64,000 nt of DNA from Leuconostoc inhae. GTDB lineage: Bacteria; Bacillota; Bacilli; Lactobacillales; Lactobacillaceae. The notes under the pieces were generated by a model. The model saw only the letters and a list, made by a program, of their open reading frames with translations. It made no database searches and was not told where the DNA came from. Shown here piece after piece: positions 1-9,899 of the stretch. The stretch is from the NCBI RefSeq assembly GCF_019656015.1, contig NZ_BPKW01000004.1, positions 124,001 to 188,000 on the forward strand, read 5' to 3'. Numbering within the stretch: the stretch's first letter is position 1; each line of letters starts with the position of its first letter. The translations under genes were made by a program, and so were the position numbers.

Positions 1-1
1 T

Positions 2-454
2 ACAACACCAATCGAATTGACTAACATGATTATGATTGAAAATTCAAAAACCCATGAAATTCTAGTTGAAAACCGTAAGAATCCTACTTGGTCTGGCGTG
101 ACCTTTCCAGGCGGACACATCGAATCTGGCGAAACAGTTGTAGCCAGTGCCATTCGTGAGGCATACGAGGAAACTGGTTTAACGATTGAAAATCCGCGAC
201 TAGTTGGCATCAAAGAATGGCCATTGACTGATGGCGCGCGCTATATTGTGATGTTATTTAAGGCAACAAAATACCACGGTACGATTCAATCAGGACGAGA
301 AGGTGACATATTTTGGACAACACGTGACGCACTGCGCGATATGATAACACCGCAAACTTTTTTAGAAATGTTACCAGTGTTTGATGAGATAGAAATTAAC
401 GAACTTGCACTAAGCGATGTATTTCAGGGTGAACGCACGGTAACGTGGCTGTAA
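2..454 (+). CDS. NUDIX hydrolase (5' end outside the window)
   Basis: Likely hydrolyses nucleoside-diphosphate-X compounds, as MutT-like pyrophosphatases do. The complete NUDIX box (GX5EX7REXXEEXG) begins at the GGHIESGE motif about 40 residues in, so the metal-binding glutamates are present. The frame is open to the left edge (residues TTPIELTN before the first internal ATG), and NUDIX proteins usually carry such a strand before the first Met here. I therefore treat the gene as truncated by the window rather than starting at the TTG at 17. The substrate cannot be told from sequence. A stop at 452-454 is followed by a 166-bp gap carrying purine-type operator sequences. Confidence 0.85.
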   Translation, partial: TTPIELTNMIMIENSKTHEILVENRKNPTWSGVTFPGGHIESGETVVASAIREAYEETGLTIENPRLVGIKEWPLTDGARYIVMLFKATKYHGTIQSGREGDIFWTTRDALRDMITPQTFLEMLPVFDEIEINELALSDVFQGERTVTWL

Positions 455-507
455 AGATGCATCGGTTACTAAGTGATAGTTTGCAGTTGATAACCATGAA
501 ACGTTCT

Positions 508-520
508 AATAACGAACAAT
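508..520 (+). promoter_or_regulatory. PurBox-like operator upstream of purD
   Basis: AATAACGAACAAT matches the lactococcal/streptococcal PurBox (AWWWCCGAACWWT) at 12 of 13 positions. Its centre lies about 76 bp before the start predicted from the extended -10 TGATAAAAT (576-584), the distance described for PurR-activated promoters in Lactococcus. A second copy lies at 549-561. Confidence 0.6.
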
Positions 521-548
521 ATATCGTTTTGTGAGAAAAAAATAATTT

Positions 549-561
549 ATTAACGAACAAA
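549..561 (+). promoter_or_regulatory. Second PurBox-like site upstream of purD
   Basis: ATTAACGAACAAA has 11 of 13 matches to the PurBox. It lies 41 bp downstream of the first box and near the -35 position of the predicted purD promoter, whose extended -10 is at 576-584. Confidence 0.5.
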
Positions 562-620
562 AACATGAAAAAATTTGATAAAATAGGATATAACATAAAA
601 TAAATAATTTAGAGGCTGTG

Positions 621-1883
621 ATGAAAAAAGTATTGATTATTGGTTCTGGCGCACGTGAACACGCTTTGGCACAAGCATTTTTGCGTAGTGATCAAGTGAC
701 GACAGTGATTGTTGCACCAGGAAATGATGGTATGACTGATGCAGGGCTAAAACGTGTGACAATTCCAGCAACGAATTTATTAGAACTTCGTGATTTAGCG
801 ATATCTGAGTCTGTTGATTTAACGTTTGTTGGTAACGAGGAGCCATTGACATTAGGGATTGTTGATTTATTTGAGGCAGCTGAGTTGCCCATTTTTGGCC
901 CCTCTAAAGTATCAGCACAGTTAGAGGGATCAAAGTCTTTTACTAAAAATTTATTGCAAAAGTATGCTATTCCAACAGCAAAATCTGTGACTGTATCAAC
1001 GCTAGACAGTGCAATTGATGTTTTACAGGACTTCGGGTTACCAATTGTATTCAAACTTGATGGTTTAGCCCTTGGAAAAGGGGTCACTATTATAACTGAT
1101 CTGACAGCAGCCAATGCTTATTTGACAGAGTTATACATGCAAAATCCCACAACAAAATTAGTTATTGAGGAATACTTAGAAGGTGTTGAATTTTCTATAT
1201 TTTCTCTTGTTGGAAAAAATGGCATGATAATACATGCGCCGTTGGCGCAAGATCATAAGCGTCGTTTTGATCAAAATAAAGGGCCAAATACTGGTGGCAT
1301 GGGAGCCTATAGCCCTGTGCGTTGGCTTAGTGATGAAGTTAAAAATCGCGCGATTAAAGAACTTGTAGAACCAACAATTAATGCTTTGAAAAAAGAAGGC
1401 ACACCTTTTTCTGGCGTACTCTATACAGGTGTTATGTTAACGCAAGCCGGGCCAAAAGTGATTGAATTTAACGTTCGGTTTGGTGATCCAGAAGCACAAG
1501 TGGTTTTGCCACAATACACCGGTGATTTTTATGAATTAATCAGTCAGTTAATGACTGGTCAACACCCTACAGCGCACTGGCAAATAAATGATGTTTATGT
1601 TGGCGTTGTTTTAGCCGCTACAGGTTATCCAGAAGCACCTGTTAAAGGTGCAATCGTGCCAACAGTAGAAGCTGTAACACCTTTAATTATTAATTTTGCT
1701 GGTGTCAAAAATGGTTTAGCAAATGGCGGCCGTGTAGTAACCATTGTTGGGCATGATACTACTGCTATTTTGGCACAAAAACAGGTTTACAATAAAATTA
1801 GTCTTTTGGAGACGAATCTAGAATATCGGCATGACATTGCTTATCAAGCGGTCAGTCATGAAAAAACACCCTTTTTTGATTAA
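621..1883 (+). CDS. purD: Phosphoribosylamine-glycine ligase (GAR synthetase)
   Basis: Joins glycine to phosphoribosylamine with ATP, the second step of de novo purine synthesis, in the cytosol. The 420-residue ATP-grasp protein has the N-terminal GSGAREHAL motif, the family signature FNVRFGDPEAQ in the ATP-grasp half and the TGGMGAYSP segment. ATG 621 is chosen over GTG 618 because AGAGG (611-615) then sits 5 nt upstream. Unlike the usual last gene of a long pur operon, this copy stands apart, with its own PurBox-like sites and promoter. The rest of the pathway except purB must lie elsewhere in the genome. Confidence 0.95.
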   Translation: MKKVLIIGSGAREHALAQAFLRSDQVTTVIVAPGNDGMTDAGLKRVTIPATNLLELRDLAISESVDLTFVGNEEPLTLGIVDLFEAAELPIFGPSKVSAQLEGSKSFTKNLLQKYAIPTAKSVTVSTLDSAIDVLQDFGLPIVFKLDGLALGKGVTIITDLTAANAYLTELYMQNPTTKLVIEEYLEGVEFSIFSLVGKNGMIIHAPLAQDHKRRFDQNKGPNTGGMGAYSPVRWLSDEVKNRAIKELVEPTINALKKEGTPFSGVLYTGVMLTQAGPKVIEFNVRFGDPEAQVVLPQYTGDFYELISQLMTGQHPTAHWQINDVYVGVVLAATGYPEAPVKGAIVPTVEAVTPLIINFAGVKNGLANGGRVVTIVGHDTTAILAQKQVYNKISLLETNLEYRHDIAYQAVSHEKTPFFD

Positions 1884-1941
1884 TTAGCTGAATTTTTTGA
1901 AAATGACCTGAGGTGTAAGTGTAAAAAGAAGGTATACTGCT

Positions 1942-3606
1942 ATGAAAACAGACATTGAAATTGCTCAAACGGCTGCTATTAAGCCAATTACAGAGATTGC
2001 AGAGATTGCAGGATTAAAGGCGCATGAAATCGAACCATATGGTTATGATAAAGCAAAAATTAATCTAGACCTCACTGTGAAGCGAGACGAGACACTTGGT
2101 AAGTTAATACTTGTTACGTCAATTAACCCAACACCAGCTGGTGAAGGCAAATCAACAGTAACTGTTGGTTTAGCTGATGCCTTACAGATGGCTGGGAAAA
2201 AAACTATGATTGCTTTACGTGAACCATCTCTTGGACCCGTTATGGGAATGAAGGGCGGTGCTACTGGTGGCGGATATGCACAAGTCATCCCAATGGCGGA
2301 TATTAATTTACATTTTACGGGCGATTTTCATGCCTTAACATCAGCCCACGATACATTAGCTGCTGTTTTGGATAATAGCATACAGCAAGGAAATCCGCTC
2401 AATATTGATCCACGTCGTATTTTGTGGAAACGTGTGTTAGATATCAATGATCGTGCGTTACGTCATATTAATATTGGCATGGGCGGCCCAACTTCCGGTG
2501 TGCCGCGTGAAGATGGCTTTGATATTACGGTAGCCTCAGAACTGATGGCTATTTTAACATTGTCAACCGATTTAATGGATTTGAAATCTCGCATTGCACG
2601 CATCGTTGTTGGTTACACTTATACAAAAGAACCAGTAACGGTGAGTGATTTAGGCGTTGCTGGGGCATTAACAGTGCTGTTAAAAGATGCCATCAAGCCT
2701 AATCTCGTACAAACATTAGCCCACACACCAGCAATTATTCATGGTGGGCCATTTGCTAATATTGCACAAGGAACTAATTCAATTTTAGCAACTAAAACTG
2801 CTTTGCAATTGGCAGATTATGCGGTAACGGAAGCCGGGTTTGGTGCTGACTTGGGAGGCGAAAAGTTTCTAGATGTTAAGGTGCCATTGTTAGGTAAAAC
2901 ACCAGATACAATCGTCGTTGTTGCAACAGTTAGAGCGTTAAAACATCACGGAAATGTCCCGCTAAAAGAGTTGAACATAGAGAATGTTGATGCTTTAAAA
3001 GTTGGTTTAGAAAACTTAGGACAACATCTAACAGCGATGAGCCGTTATGGGGTGCCAGTTATTGTTGCAATTAATCGCTTTACTGCTGATACAGAAGCTG
3101 AGTTACAGGTTGTTAAAAATTATGTTGAACAATTTGGTGCAACTGCTTATACGACTGAAGTTTGGGCAAAAGGTGGCGCTGGAGCTAAAGCATTAGCAGA
3201 AGCAGTGATTGAAAAAAGCGCGCAAAAATCTGACTTTACACCACTTTATCAATCGTCAGATGAGGCCATTGATAAACTCAACAAAATTGTACAAACAATT
3301 TACGGTGGCCAAGGTGTTGAATTATCTCAAGTTGCGCAAAGGCAATTAATGGCATTTAAGCAACATGGTTGGGATAAATTACCAATTATTATGGCCAAAA
3401 CACAATATTCATTGTCTGACGATGCTAAACAACTAGGCGCTCCCAAAAATTTTGTGATTCATATCCGTGAATTTGTGCCGAAACTTGGTGCAGGATTTTT
3501 AATCGCTATGACAGGATCAATCTTAACAATGCCTGGCTTACCAAAACATCCCGCAGCGTTGGATATTGATATTGATAAAAATGGTGTCATTACTGGTCTT
3601 TTTTGA
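1942..3606 (+). CDS. fhs: Formate-tetrahydrofolate ligase
   Basis: ATP-dependent formylation of tetrahydrofolate, giving the 10-formyl-THF used in purine synthesis and initiator tRNA formylation. The 554 residues are the normal family length. The P-loop TPAGEGKST is at about residue 67, followed by [24 protein letters not shown] lies 9 nt before the ATG. It sits 58 bp after purD with no terminator between, so co-transcription with purD is likely and makes metabolic sense, because de novo purine synthesis consumes two formyl groups. Confidence 0.96.
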   Translation: MKTDIEIAQTAAIKPITEIAEIAGLKAHEIEPYGYDKAKINLDLTVKRDETLGKLILVTSINPTPAGEGKSTVTVGLADALQMAGKKTMIALREPSLGPVMGMKGGATGGGYAQVIPMADINLHFTGDFHALTSAHDTLAAVLDNSIQQGNPLNIDPRRILWKRVLDINDRALRHINIGMGGPTSGVPREDGFDITVASELMAILTLSTDLMDLKSRIARIVVGYTYTKEPVTVSDLGVAGALTVLLKDAIKPNLVQTLAHTPAIIHGGPFANIAQGTNSILATKTALQLADYAVTEAGFGADLGGEKFLDVKVPLLGKTPDTIVVVATVRALKHHGNVPLKELNIENVDALKVGLENLGQHLTAMSRYGVPVIVAINRFTADTEAELQVVKNYVEQFGATAYTTEVWAKGGAGAKALAEAVIEKSAQKSDFTPLYQSSDEAIDKLNKIVQTIYGGQGVELSQVAQRQLMAFKQHGWDKLPIIMAKTQYSLSDDAKQLGAPKNFVIHIREFVPKLGAGFLIAMTGSILTMPGLPKHPAALDIDIDKNGVITGLF

Positions 3607-3643
3607 AGATGAGTTTGATGTTACAAAATAGAAAGGCGATACT

Positions 3644-4447
3644 ATGGCGTTTTTACAGGTAAATTATTATTCGCAAACTTTAGGGATGGATCGTGTGATG
3701 ACTGTTATTTTGCCAGAATTATCTGATCATAATCCAAACTGGACGGCTGCTGATTTACAAGATATACCAGTTTTATATTTATTGCACGGTATGTCAGGAG
3801 ATCAGGCAGTATGGACACGTCGAACAAGTATTGAACGTTTAATCCGACAAACGCCAATAGCAATTGTGATGCCAGCAACTGATTTAGCTTGGTACACAAA
3901 TACCCAATATGGGATGAATTATTTTGATGCATTAATGGATGAATTACCCAAAAAAGTTGCGACACTTTTTCCACAAATTTCAAAAAAACGCGACAAAAAT
4001 TTTATTGCAGGTCTTTCTATGGGCGGATACGGCGCGTTCAAAATGGCTTTTAGTGGGGAAAAGTTTAGTTATGCAGCATCTTTATCTGGTGCATTAATAG
4101 GAGATCCGGATTTTCCAGGTCGAAAGACATGGCAAAATGATGCTTATTGGCAAGGCATATTTGGAAATTTGAAAAATTTTTTAGGATCAGAGAATGATAT
4201 TATTTCATTAGCACAAAAGCAATCTAATGGAAAAAAGCCATTACCAAAGCTTTACGCATGGATTGGTGAACAGGATTTTTTGTTTGAAAATAATCAACGT
4301 ACCATAGCGCAAATCAAGTCATTAGGGTATGATGTCACTTTTGAAACAAGTCCAGGTGAACATGACTGGTATTATTGGGACAAAAAAATTGAGCGTATTC
4401 TTGAATGGTTGCCAATTAATTATCGTCAAGAAAAACGATTATCGTAA
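3644..4447 (+). CDS. estA: Alpha/beta-hydrolase esterase, tributyrin esterase (EstA) type
   Basis: A serine esterase of the S-formylglutathione hydrolase/putative esterase family, like lactococcal EstA that cleaves short acyl esters. The nucleophile is Ser125 in GLSMGGYG, with the oxyanion-side LLHGMSGD near residue 47, an acid residue in GEQDFLF and His in GEHDWYYWD near the C terminus. There is no signal peptide, so it is cytoplasmic. The 267-residue length is normal. GAAAGG lies 8 nt before the ATG. The exact substrate is not determinable. Confidence 0.85.
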   Translation: MAFLQVNYYSQTLGMDRVMTVILPELSDHNPNWTAADLQDIPVLYLLHGMSGDQAVWTRRTSIERLIRQTPIAIVMPATDLAWYTNTQYGMNYFDALMDELPKKVATLFPQISKKRDKNFIAGLSMGGYGAFKMAFSGEKFSYAASLSGALIGDPDFPGRKTWQNDAYWQGIFGNLKNFLGSENDIISLAQKQSNGKKPLPKLYAWIGEQDFLFENNQRTIAQIKSLGYDVTFETSPGEHDWYYWDKKIERILEWLPINYRQEKRLS

Positions 4448-4511
4448 ATATACGCAACTGAGTTAGCAATGGCTAAATGATAATTGAAAACAAAAAGGGG
4501 AAATTATTATT

Positions 4512-5729
4512 GTGGAAAATAAATGGGTGCGGGCAGCCTTACCGGCTTTACTTATTCATGGCAGTATTGGCACAGTCTATGCATGGAGTGTCTTTAAACA
4601 GGCTATTGCGGACGATATTGGCACGAATGTGCCAAACGTTGAATGGGCATTTTCAATTGCCATTTTATTTTTAGGATTGTCAGCAGCGGCTTTAGGACAT
4701 TTTGTAGAACGTGATATCAAAAAATCTGCACTATTGTCAACGTTATTTTTTGTTATTGGTATGATTGGAACAGGCATTAGTATTCATCAAAAATCATTAC
4801 TTGGTATTTATATTTTTTATGGCGTTATTATGGGTATTGGCTTAGGTATTGGCTATTTAACGCCTGTTAAAAATTTAATGCTCTGGTTCAAAGACAATAA
4901 AGGACTTGGAACAGGGTTAGCTGTAGCAGGATTTGGATTAGCTAAAATGATTTTTTCTCCCATTATGATTAGCTTGCAACTTCATGTTGGTTTATGGCAG
5001 ATGTTTGTTATTTTAGGGGCTGTTTTTGCCGTAATGATGTTGGTTGGCACAATGTTAATCAAGAAGCCAACTGATTGGCAAGAAAAGCCGCTTGAAAACC
5101 AATTTAAGCCTTTAAATTTGGTGAAAACACCGAATTTTATTGGTATTTGGCTGATGTTTTATCTTAACATTACAGCAGGATTAGCTATTATTTCGCAAGA
5201 AAAAGATATTTTAACGGGACTCAAAACAAGTAATGGATCGGCTATATTCTCAGTTGCAGCGATAACAACGATTGTGAGTATTGATGCTTTTTTCAATGCT
5301 GCTGGCCGTGTAGGATTTGCTAGTTTTTCTGACCGATTAAAGGATCGTAATACAATTTATCGTGTTATTTTTATTATGTCTCTGATTATGGCACTAAGCG
5401 CTTATTTGTTACCTGATCAGGCTACTTTGATGCCAATCGTCATTGTTGCCGCATTTTTCTTAATCAATGCTGGATATGGTGGTGGCTTTTCGGCATTACC
5501 ACCGTTATTAGCAGATAGATTTGGCATGCATGCCATTTCAAAAATTCATGGTATGGCGTTGACAGCATGGGCAGCAGCCGGACTATCGGGTAATCAACTA
5601 GCTAGTTTTATAGTCCATGGCTTGGGTATGGATTATAAGGTGGTATTTATCGTTATTGCTGTATTATATGCAATTGCTTTTATAATTTCAATGACCGTTG
5701 TTAACTCAAAACAGACATTGATTGAATAA
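4512..5729 (+). CDS. OFA-family MFS transporter (oxalate/formate-antiporter type)
   Basis: A 405-residue polytopic protein with about 12 hydrophobic segments and the OFA-type N terminus (LLIHGSIGTVYAWSVFKQ). Family members move monocarboxylates such as formate, oxalate or lactate; lactic acid bacteria commonly encode this type. A monocarboxylate role is inferred, and proximity to fhs is suggestive only. The start is GTG 4512, with AGGGG (4496-4500) 11 nt upstream. It ends in a weak hairpin and T-run near 5745-5760. Confidence 0.75.
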   Translation: MENKWVRAALPALLIHGSIGTVYAWSVFKQAIADDIGTNVPNVEWAFSIAILFLGLSAAALGHFVERDIKKSALLSTLFFVIGMIGTGISIHQKSLLGIYIFYGVIMGIGLGIGYLTPVKNLMLWFKDNKGLGTGLAVAGFGLAKMIFSPIMISLQLHVGLWQMFVILGAVFAVMMLVGTMLIKKPTDWQEKPLENQFKPLNLVKTPNFIGIWLMFYLNITAGLAIISQEKDILTGLKTSNGSAIFSVAAITTIVSIDAFFNAAGRVGFASFSDRLKDRNTIYRVIFIMSLIMALSAYLLPDQATLMPIVIVAAFFLINAGYGGGFSALPPLLADRFGMHAISKIHGMALTAWAAAGLSGNQLASFIVHGLGMDYKVVFIVIAVLYAIAFIISMTVVNSKQTLIE

Positions 5730-5782
5730 AATAATCACATGCCTAACTTTAGTTTTTTTTGATGATAGCAGCATGGTTGAGA

Positions 5783-5795
5783 ATTAACGAACAAT
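5783..5795 (+). promoter_or_regulatory. PurBox-like operator upstream of purB
   Basis: ATTAACGAACAAT has 12 of 13 matches to AWWWCCGAACWWT. Its centre is about 78 bp before the start predicted from the extended -10 TGTTACAAT (5852-5860). The block continues with a GAACA/TGTTC inverted repeat (5789-5801) and a TTTGTGAG stretch also present after the purD box. Confidence 0.6.
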
Positions 5796-5851
5796 GTGTT
5801 CTGTTTGTGAGATAAAACTTATAAAATTACGAATGCAAATACTTAATTAAC

Positions 5852-5860
5852 TGTTACAAT
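5852..5860 (+). promoter_or_regulatory. Extended -10 promoter of purB-hpt
   Basis: TGTTACAAT is a TGn extended -10 with no convincing -35. It places the transcription start near 5867, shortly before the AAGGA ribosome site (5882-5886) of purB. Confidence 0.55.
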
Positions 5861-5895
5861 TATAGTTAAAGAATAAAACATAAAGGAATCTAAAA

Positions 5896-7191
5896 ATGAT
5901 AGAACGTTATTCTCGTCAAGAGCTTCGTGACATTTGGTCAATGCAAAATCAATATCAAACTTGGCTTGATGTTGAAATTGCCGTTGATGCTGGTTGGGTT
6001 GCTGCAGGACATATTCCAGCTGCCGATCTTGAAAAAATTCGTGCCAATGCCAAATTTGATGCTAAACGCATCGCTGAAATTGAGTTGTCAACACGTCATG
6101 ATGTGGTTGCGTTTACACGAAACGTTTCAGAATCACTTGGTGATGAACGTAAATGGATTCATTACGGATTAACTTCAACAGATGTTGTGGATACAGCACA
6201 AGCATTACGTTTACGTCAAGCTAATATTATTATTAAAGCAGATTTACAAGCATGGCGTGAAGCAATAAAAAAGTTAGCCCTACAATATAAAGAGACAGTT
6301 ATGATGGGGCGTACACATGGTGTACATGCAGAACCAACGACATTTGGATTGAAAATGGCACGCTTTTATGCCTCGGCAACTCGGGCAATTGAACGTTTTG
6401 AACGTGTGTCTGCAGAAGTAGAAACAGGTAAGTTGTCTGGTGCCGTAGGCACATTTGCGAATGTGCCACCGTTTGTCGAAGAAGTTGCCATGAAAGAGCT
6501 TGGTTTGAGCGCACAACCTATTGGTTCACAAGTTTTGCCACGTGATCTGCATGCTGATTACGTTCAAACCATTGCTTTAATTGGCACACAAATGGAAGAA
6601 TTAGCGACAGAAATTAGATCTTTGCAACGTTCAGAAATTCATGAAGTTGAAGAAGGATTTGCTAAGGGACAAAAGGGTTCTTCTGCCATGCCGCATAAAC
6701 GTAATCCAATTGGTGATGAAAATATTACTGGATTGGCACGTGTTTTACGTGGTTATGCTGTTACTGCATTAGAAAATGTGACATTATGGCATGAACGTGA
6801 TATTTCACATTCATCTGCAGAGCGCATTATTTTAGCTGATGCAACTGCCATTATTGATTATATGTTACAACGTCATACGAGTATTTTAAATAATTTAGGT
6901 GTCTTTCCTGATACAATGCGAAAAAATATGGATCGTACATATGGTTTGATATACTCGCAACGTCTGTTATTGAGTTTAATTGATGCGGGGTTATCTCGCG
7001 AACAAGCTTATGATACTGTACAACCATTAACGGCCCGTTCTTGGGATGAAAGATTGATGTTTCGTGACCTTGTTGATGCTGATAGCACAATAGCATCACA
7101 CTTAACAAAAGTACAAATTGATGACGCCTTTGATTATCATTATCATTTGCGTCATGTTGATGAAATCTTTAAGAGAGTAGGTTTGGCATGA
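5896..7191 (+). CDS. purB: Adenylosuccinate lyase
   Basis: Eliminates fumarate from SAICAR and from adenylosuccinate, acting both in de novo IMP synthesis and in AMP formation. The 431 residues include the fumarase/aspartase signature GSSAMPHKRNP with its catalytic-loop serine, the TRHDVVAF segment and GRTHGVHAEPTTFG with catalytic His. AAGGA lies 9 nt upstream of the ATG. The stop overlaps the next gene by 4 nt (ATGA), so translation is coupled to hpt. A PurBox-like site lies upstream. Confidence 0.96.
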   Translation: MIERYSRQELRDIWSMQNQYQTWLDVEIAVDAGWVAAGHIPAADLEKIRANAKFDAKRIAEIELSTRHDVVAFTRNVSESLGDERKWIHYGLTSTDVVDTAQALRLRQANIIIKADLQAWREAIKKLALQYKETVMMGRTHGVHAEPTTFGLKMARFYASATRAIERFERVSAEVETGKLSGAVGTFANVPPFVEEVAMKELGLSAQPIGSQVLPRDLHADYVQTIALIGTQMEELATEIRSLQRSEIHEVEEGFAKGQKGSSAMPHKRNPIGDENITGLARVLRGYAVTALENVTLWHERDISHSSAERIILADATAIIDYMLQRHTSILNNLGVFPDTMRKNMDRTYGLIYSQRLLLSLIDAGLSREQAYDTVQPLTARSWDERLMFRDLVDADSTIASHLTKVQIDDAFDYHYHLRHVDEIFKRVGLA

Positions 7192-7751
7192 GGTCGTTAA
7201 TTAATCACCCAGCTATCAAATCAGTCTTGGCAACCGAAACTGACATTCAAGCACAAGTACAACGTGTGGCAAATGAGTTAACATTGAAATTTGAAGATCA
7301 GCCACAACGCCCAATATTTATTGCGGTGCTTAAGGGTGGGGTGATTTTTGCAACAGATTTACTACGTAAAATGCCACTTGATGTTGATTTTGATTTTATT
7401 GATGTTAAAAGCTATTCTGGCCTTGAATCGACAGGACAAGTAAAAGTAGTACATAATGTCAGTATGGATTTAACAGGACGTGATGTCGTTGTTGTTGATG
7501 AGATTATTGATTCTGGTCGAACGATGCAATGGTTGCATAATTATTTTGATTTAAAAGGTGCAAAAACAGTAACAACAGTTGCTTTGGCCGATAAAAAAGC
7601 AGCTCGTGTGGTTGATTTTGAAGTTGATTATTTTGGTTTAGATGTGCCGGATGAGTTTTTGGTTGGTTATGGTATGGATTATAATAATTTTTTCCGTAAT
7701 TTACCAGTTATCGCTGTTGTGGATTTTGATAAGTTAGATTTAATTAAGTAA
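7188..7751 (+). CDS. hpt: Hypoxanthine phosphoribosyltransferase
   Basis: Salvages hypoxanthine (and usually guanine) to IMP/GMP using PRPP. The 187-residue type I PRTase has the PRPP loop VVVVDEIIDSGRT near residues 100-112 and the hood segment DVPDEFLVGYGMDY typical of bacterial Hpt. Start ATG 7188 overlaps the purB stop. The pair links de novo AMP formation with salvage. It ends before a strong terminator shared with the convergent mevalonate operon. Confidence 0.93.
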   Translation: MRSLINHPAIKSVLATETDIQAQVQRVANELTLKFEDQPQRPIFIAVLKGGVIFATDLLRKMPLDVDFDFIDVKSYSGLESTGQVKVVHNVSMDLTGRDVVVVDEIIDSGRTMQWLHNYFDLKGAKTVTTVALADKKAARVVDFEVDYFGLDVPDEFLVGYGMDYNNFFRNLPVIAVVDFDKLDLIK

Positions 7752-7806
7752 ATGACGTTTTTTTTGTTCGCTATTTAACATTGAGAACAAAGTGTCAATA
7801 AATTAT

Positions 7807-7836
7807 AAAAGCGCGGCTCTTAGTGAGTCGCGCTTT
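7807..7836. terminator. Bidirectional terminator between hpt and fni
   Basis: AAAGCGCGGCTC pairs with GAGTCGCGCTTT (one G-U) around a short loop. It has A/T runs on both sides, serving convergent hpt (+) and fni (-). The fni stop codon (7820-7822) lies inside the loop. Confidence 0.85.
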
Positions 7837-8875
7837 GACGTTGGTTGATAAAATTTTGTAGTGTCGGTGAATACAGCCGTTCAGCAGCATGTAGTGATTT
7901 TCCATTTTTTGCACCTAGCAATGTAAATAGCCGTGGCAAAGCATGTTGCCAATCTTCAATTTGTTGAATCAGTGCAACTTCGCCTTTATCCATAAGCGTT
8001 GATAACATAAATCCAGCACTTGAAGTTAAAGATGCACCAAGCATTAAGCTTGTGACAATATCATTTGCAGACTGAATACCGCCCGTTGCAATAAGTGGCA
8101 ATTGATTAGATGCAAATTGTGCTGATAATAAACTTTCTACCGTGGATAAACCATGATGATCAATGTTGAAAGTATCTGGTTGACGATTACGGCGCCGCTC
8201 AATGACTGCAAAATTGGTACCGTTGGCACCACCAACATTAATTGCTGCAGGTTCAAGTTGATTGATTATTTCAAAAGCCTTGTTACTCATACCAAACCCA
8301 ACTTCTTTAATAATAACTGGCACAGGTGATTTAGCGATGATTGTTGCAAGATTTTCAAGCCAATAGAATTCACGATCGCCTTCTGCCATAACGAGTTCTT
8401 GACCGACGTTGACGTGCATTTCAATTGCGTTAGCATCGATCATATCGATGGCATTACGAACATTGGCTATCGGATGGTCTGCACCTAAATTGGCAATTAA
8501 AAATCCTTCAGGATTATTTTGACGAGCAATTTTGAACGAGGCAACTGCATCAGATTCTTTTAGAGCTATTGATTGTGAACCAACTGCCATTGCTAAATTA
8601 GTTTTTTCAGCTACTTGGGCAAGTTGGCCGTTAACACGACCAGTTAAGTGCGAACCACCGGTCATGGCTTCAATATAAAAAGGCCAATCAAAATGATGAT
8701 TTAAAATTGTTGTACCGAGGTTCACATCTGCTACTGACATTTCTGGAAATGTATCAGGTAACCAACGTATATCGTTAAAATCAGCACCAACTTTTAGTCG
8801 TTGATTTTGGCGCCAGATATTGACACCAAGTGATAAATGTTCATCTTTACGATGCGCTTGTTTAGATTCACTCAT
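7820..8875 (-). CDS. fni: Type 2 isopentenyl-diphosphate delta-isomerase (FMN-dependent)
   Basis: Interconverts IPP and DMAPP, the last step of the mevalonate route to isoprenoids. The 351 residues form an FMN/TIM-barrel with RKDEHLSLG at the N terminus, EAMTGGS, GSQSIAL and ATGGIQSANDI motifs. The frame is open further upstream, but ATG 8875 is preferred: AGAGG lies just before it and the protein starts as relatives do. It overlaps mvaK2 by 8 nt, so it is the last gene of a translationally coupled operon. Confidence 0.95.
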   Translation of the reverse strand: MSESKQAHRKDEHLSLGVNIWRQNQRLKVGADFNDIRWLPDTFPEMSVADVNLGTTILNHHFDWPFYIEAMTGGSHLTGRVNGQLAQVAEKTNLAMAVGSQSIALKESDAVASFKIARQNNPEGFLIANLGADHPIANVRNAIDMIDANAIEMHVNVGQELVMAEGDREFYWLENLATIIAKSPVPVIIKEVGFGMSNKAFEIINQLEPAAINVGGANGTNFAVIERRRNRQPDTFNIDHHGLSTVESLLSAQFASNQLPLIATGGIQSANDIVTSLMLGASLTSSAGFMLSTLMDKGEVALIQQIEDWQHALPRLFTLLGAKNGKSLHAAERLYSPTLQNFINQRQSATH

Positions 8876-9899
8876 AATTAACCTCTTTTTGTGGTGAAAT
8901 AACAATGACTTGTGTGTCAATTTGATGTAATTGCCAAAAATTAATGAGATTGTCGACATTGTCATTAAATACTGCAAACCCATTATCCCCAAATCCGGCG
9001 CCACTAATTTTTCCAGCAACATTTTTTAGGCTCGCCAGTAATATGGCTAATTTTGGTGTGATATAACCAGCAGGTAAATTATCAGTGAGTAGAAGCTGAT
9101 TGGCGCGCAGACCCTTGGAAAAATTAACATAGTTACCTGTAACAACTGTATTAATAATATTTTGAACGATATCTTGACTTTCAGATAAAAATTCTTCTGC
9201 TAAGTTAAGGCCTTTGATAGCAGATTTAGTATCAGCTGATTCATGGGTTGCACCAAGTAATAGTTGCCAGTCAGTTGGCCAAGGCAGTGGGGTAATTGCT
9301 AATTTAGGCCAAGGTTTATTGATAATAGTAGGCGTTAACCAACTCTTATTAGCTTGTGTAAACTCTGATAAATCAGGACTTTGATAAGCAATGACACCAC
9401 CATAAGTAATTGCGGCAATGTCGCCTAGAGAACCATTTTTTTGGACATGTAGATGAGCTAAACTAGCTAGTTTAAAGCGTGTCAAAATAGGTAAGTTAAG
9501 TTTGAAAAAATCATTGAACGCTTCAACGACACCAACGACAACGGCGGCTGAAGATCCTAACCCAATTTTACCAAATGGCCCGTTTAAGTTGCTTGTAATT
9601 GTTAGAACAACTTCATTGAACTGATTATTTTTTGCATCAATCTTAACATAGTCATGGATAATCTTAATTGCAGCTCTAACGTAACGCCAGTCGTCAACAT
9701 ACTGATTTTCGGTGTGATTAATTTGGAAATGCCATTGCTTGGGAAGGGTATTAGAGTAGGCACTTGATTTTGTATTTGAGGGCACTATTTCAATGCTTAA
9801 TCCAGTGGTTGTAGCAGCAAGAATTGCTGTGTTACCAGGATGTGTTACAGCATATTCGCCGGCCAAAAAAAGTTTACCGGGGATGAAAACTTTAGTCAT
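8868..9899 (-). CDS. mvaK2: Phosphomevalonate kinase
   Basis: Phosphorylates 5-phosphomevalonate to the diphosphate. A GHMP kinase of 343 residues with the N-terminal PGKLFLAGEYAVT strand, the ATP loop KIGLGSSAAVVVG and the C-terminal GAGFGDNGFAV motif. It overlaps mvaD upstream and fni downstream by 8 nt each. This is the middle gene of mvaD-mvaK2-fni. Confidence 0.94.
   Translation of the reverse strand: MTKVFIPGKLFLAGEYAVTHPGNTAILAATTTGLSIEIVPSNTKSSAYSNTLPKQWHFQINHTENQYVDDWRYVRAAIKIIHDYVKIDAKNNQFNEVVLTITSNLNGPFGKIGLGSSAAVVVGVVEAFNDFFKLNLPILTRFKLASLAHLHVQKNGSLGDIAAITYGGVIAYQSPDLSEFTQANKSWLTPTIINKPWPKLAITPLPWPTDWQLLLGATHESADTKSAIKGLNLAEEFLSESQDIVQNIINTVVTGNYVNFSKGLRANQLLLTDNLPAGYITPKLAILLASLKNVAGKISGAGFGDNGFAVFNDNVDNLINFWQLHQIDTQVIVISPQKEVNYE

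Noticed and set aside
457-537. Short frame of 26 codons from ATG 457
   Set aside because: No ribosome site, and it runs through the PurBox-like operator. More likely non-coding regulatory DNA.
5745-5760. Terminator after the OFA transporter gene
   Set aside because: Only a 4-bp stem with a long T-run; too weak to list as a terminator.
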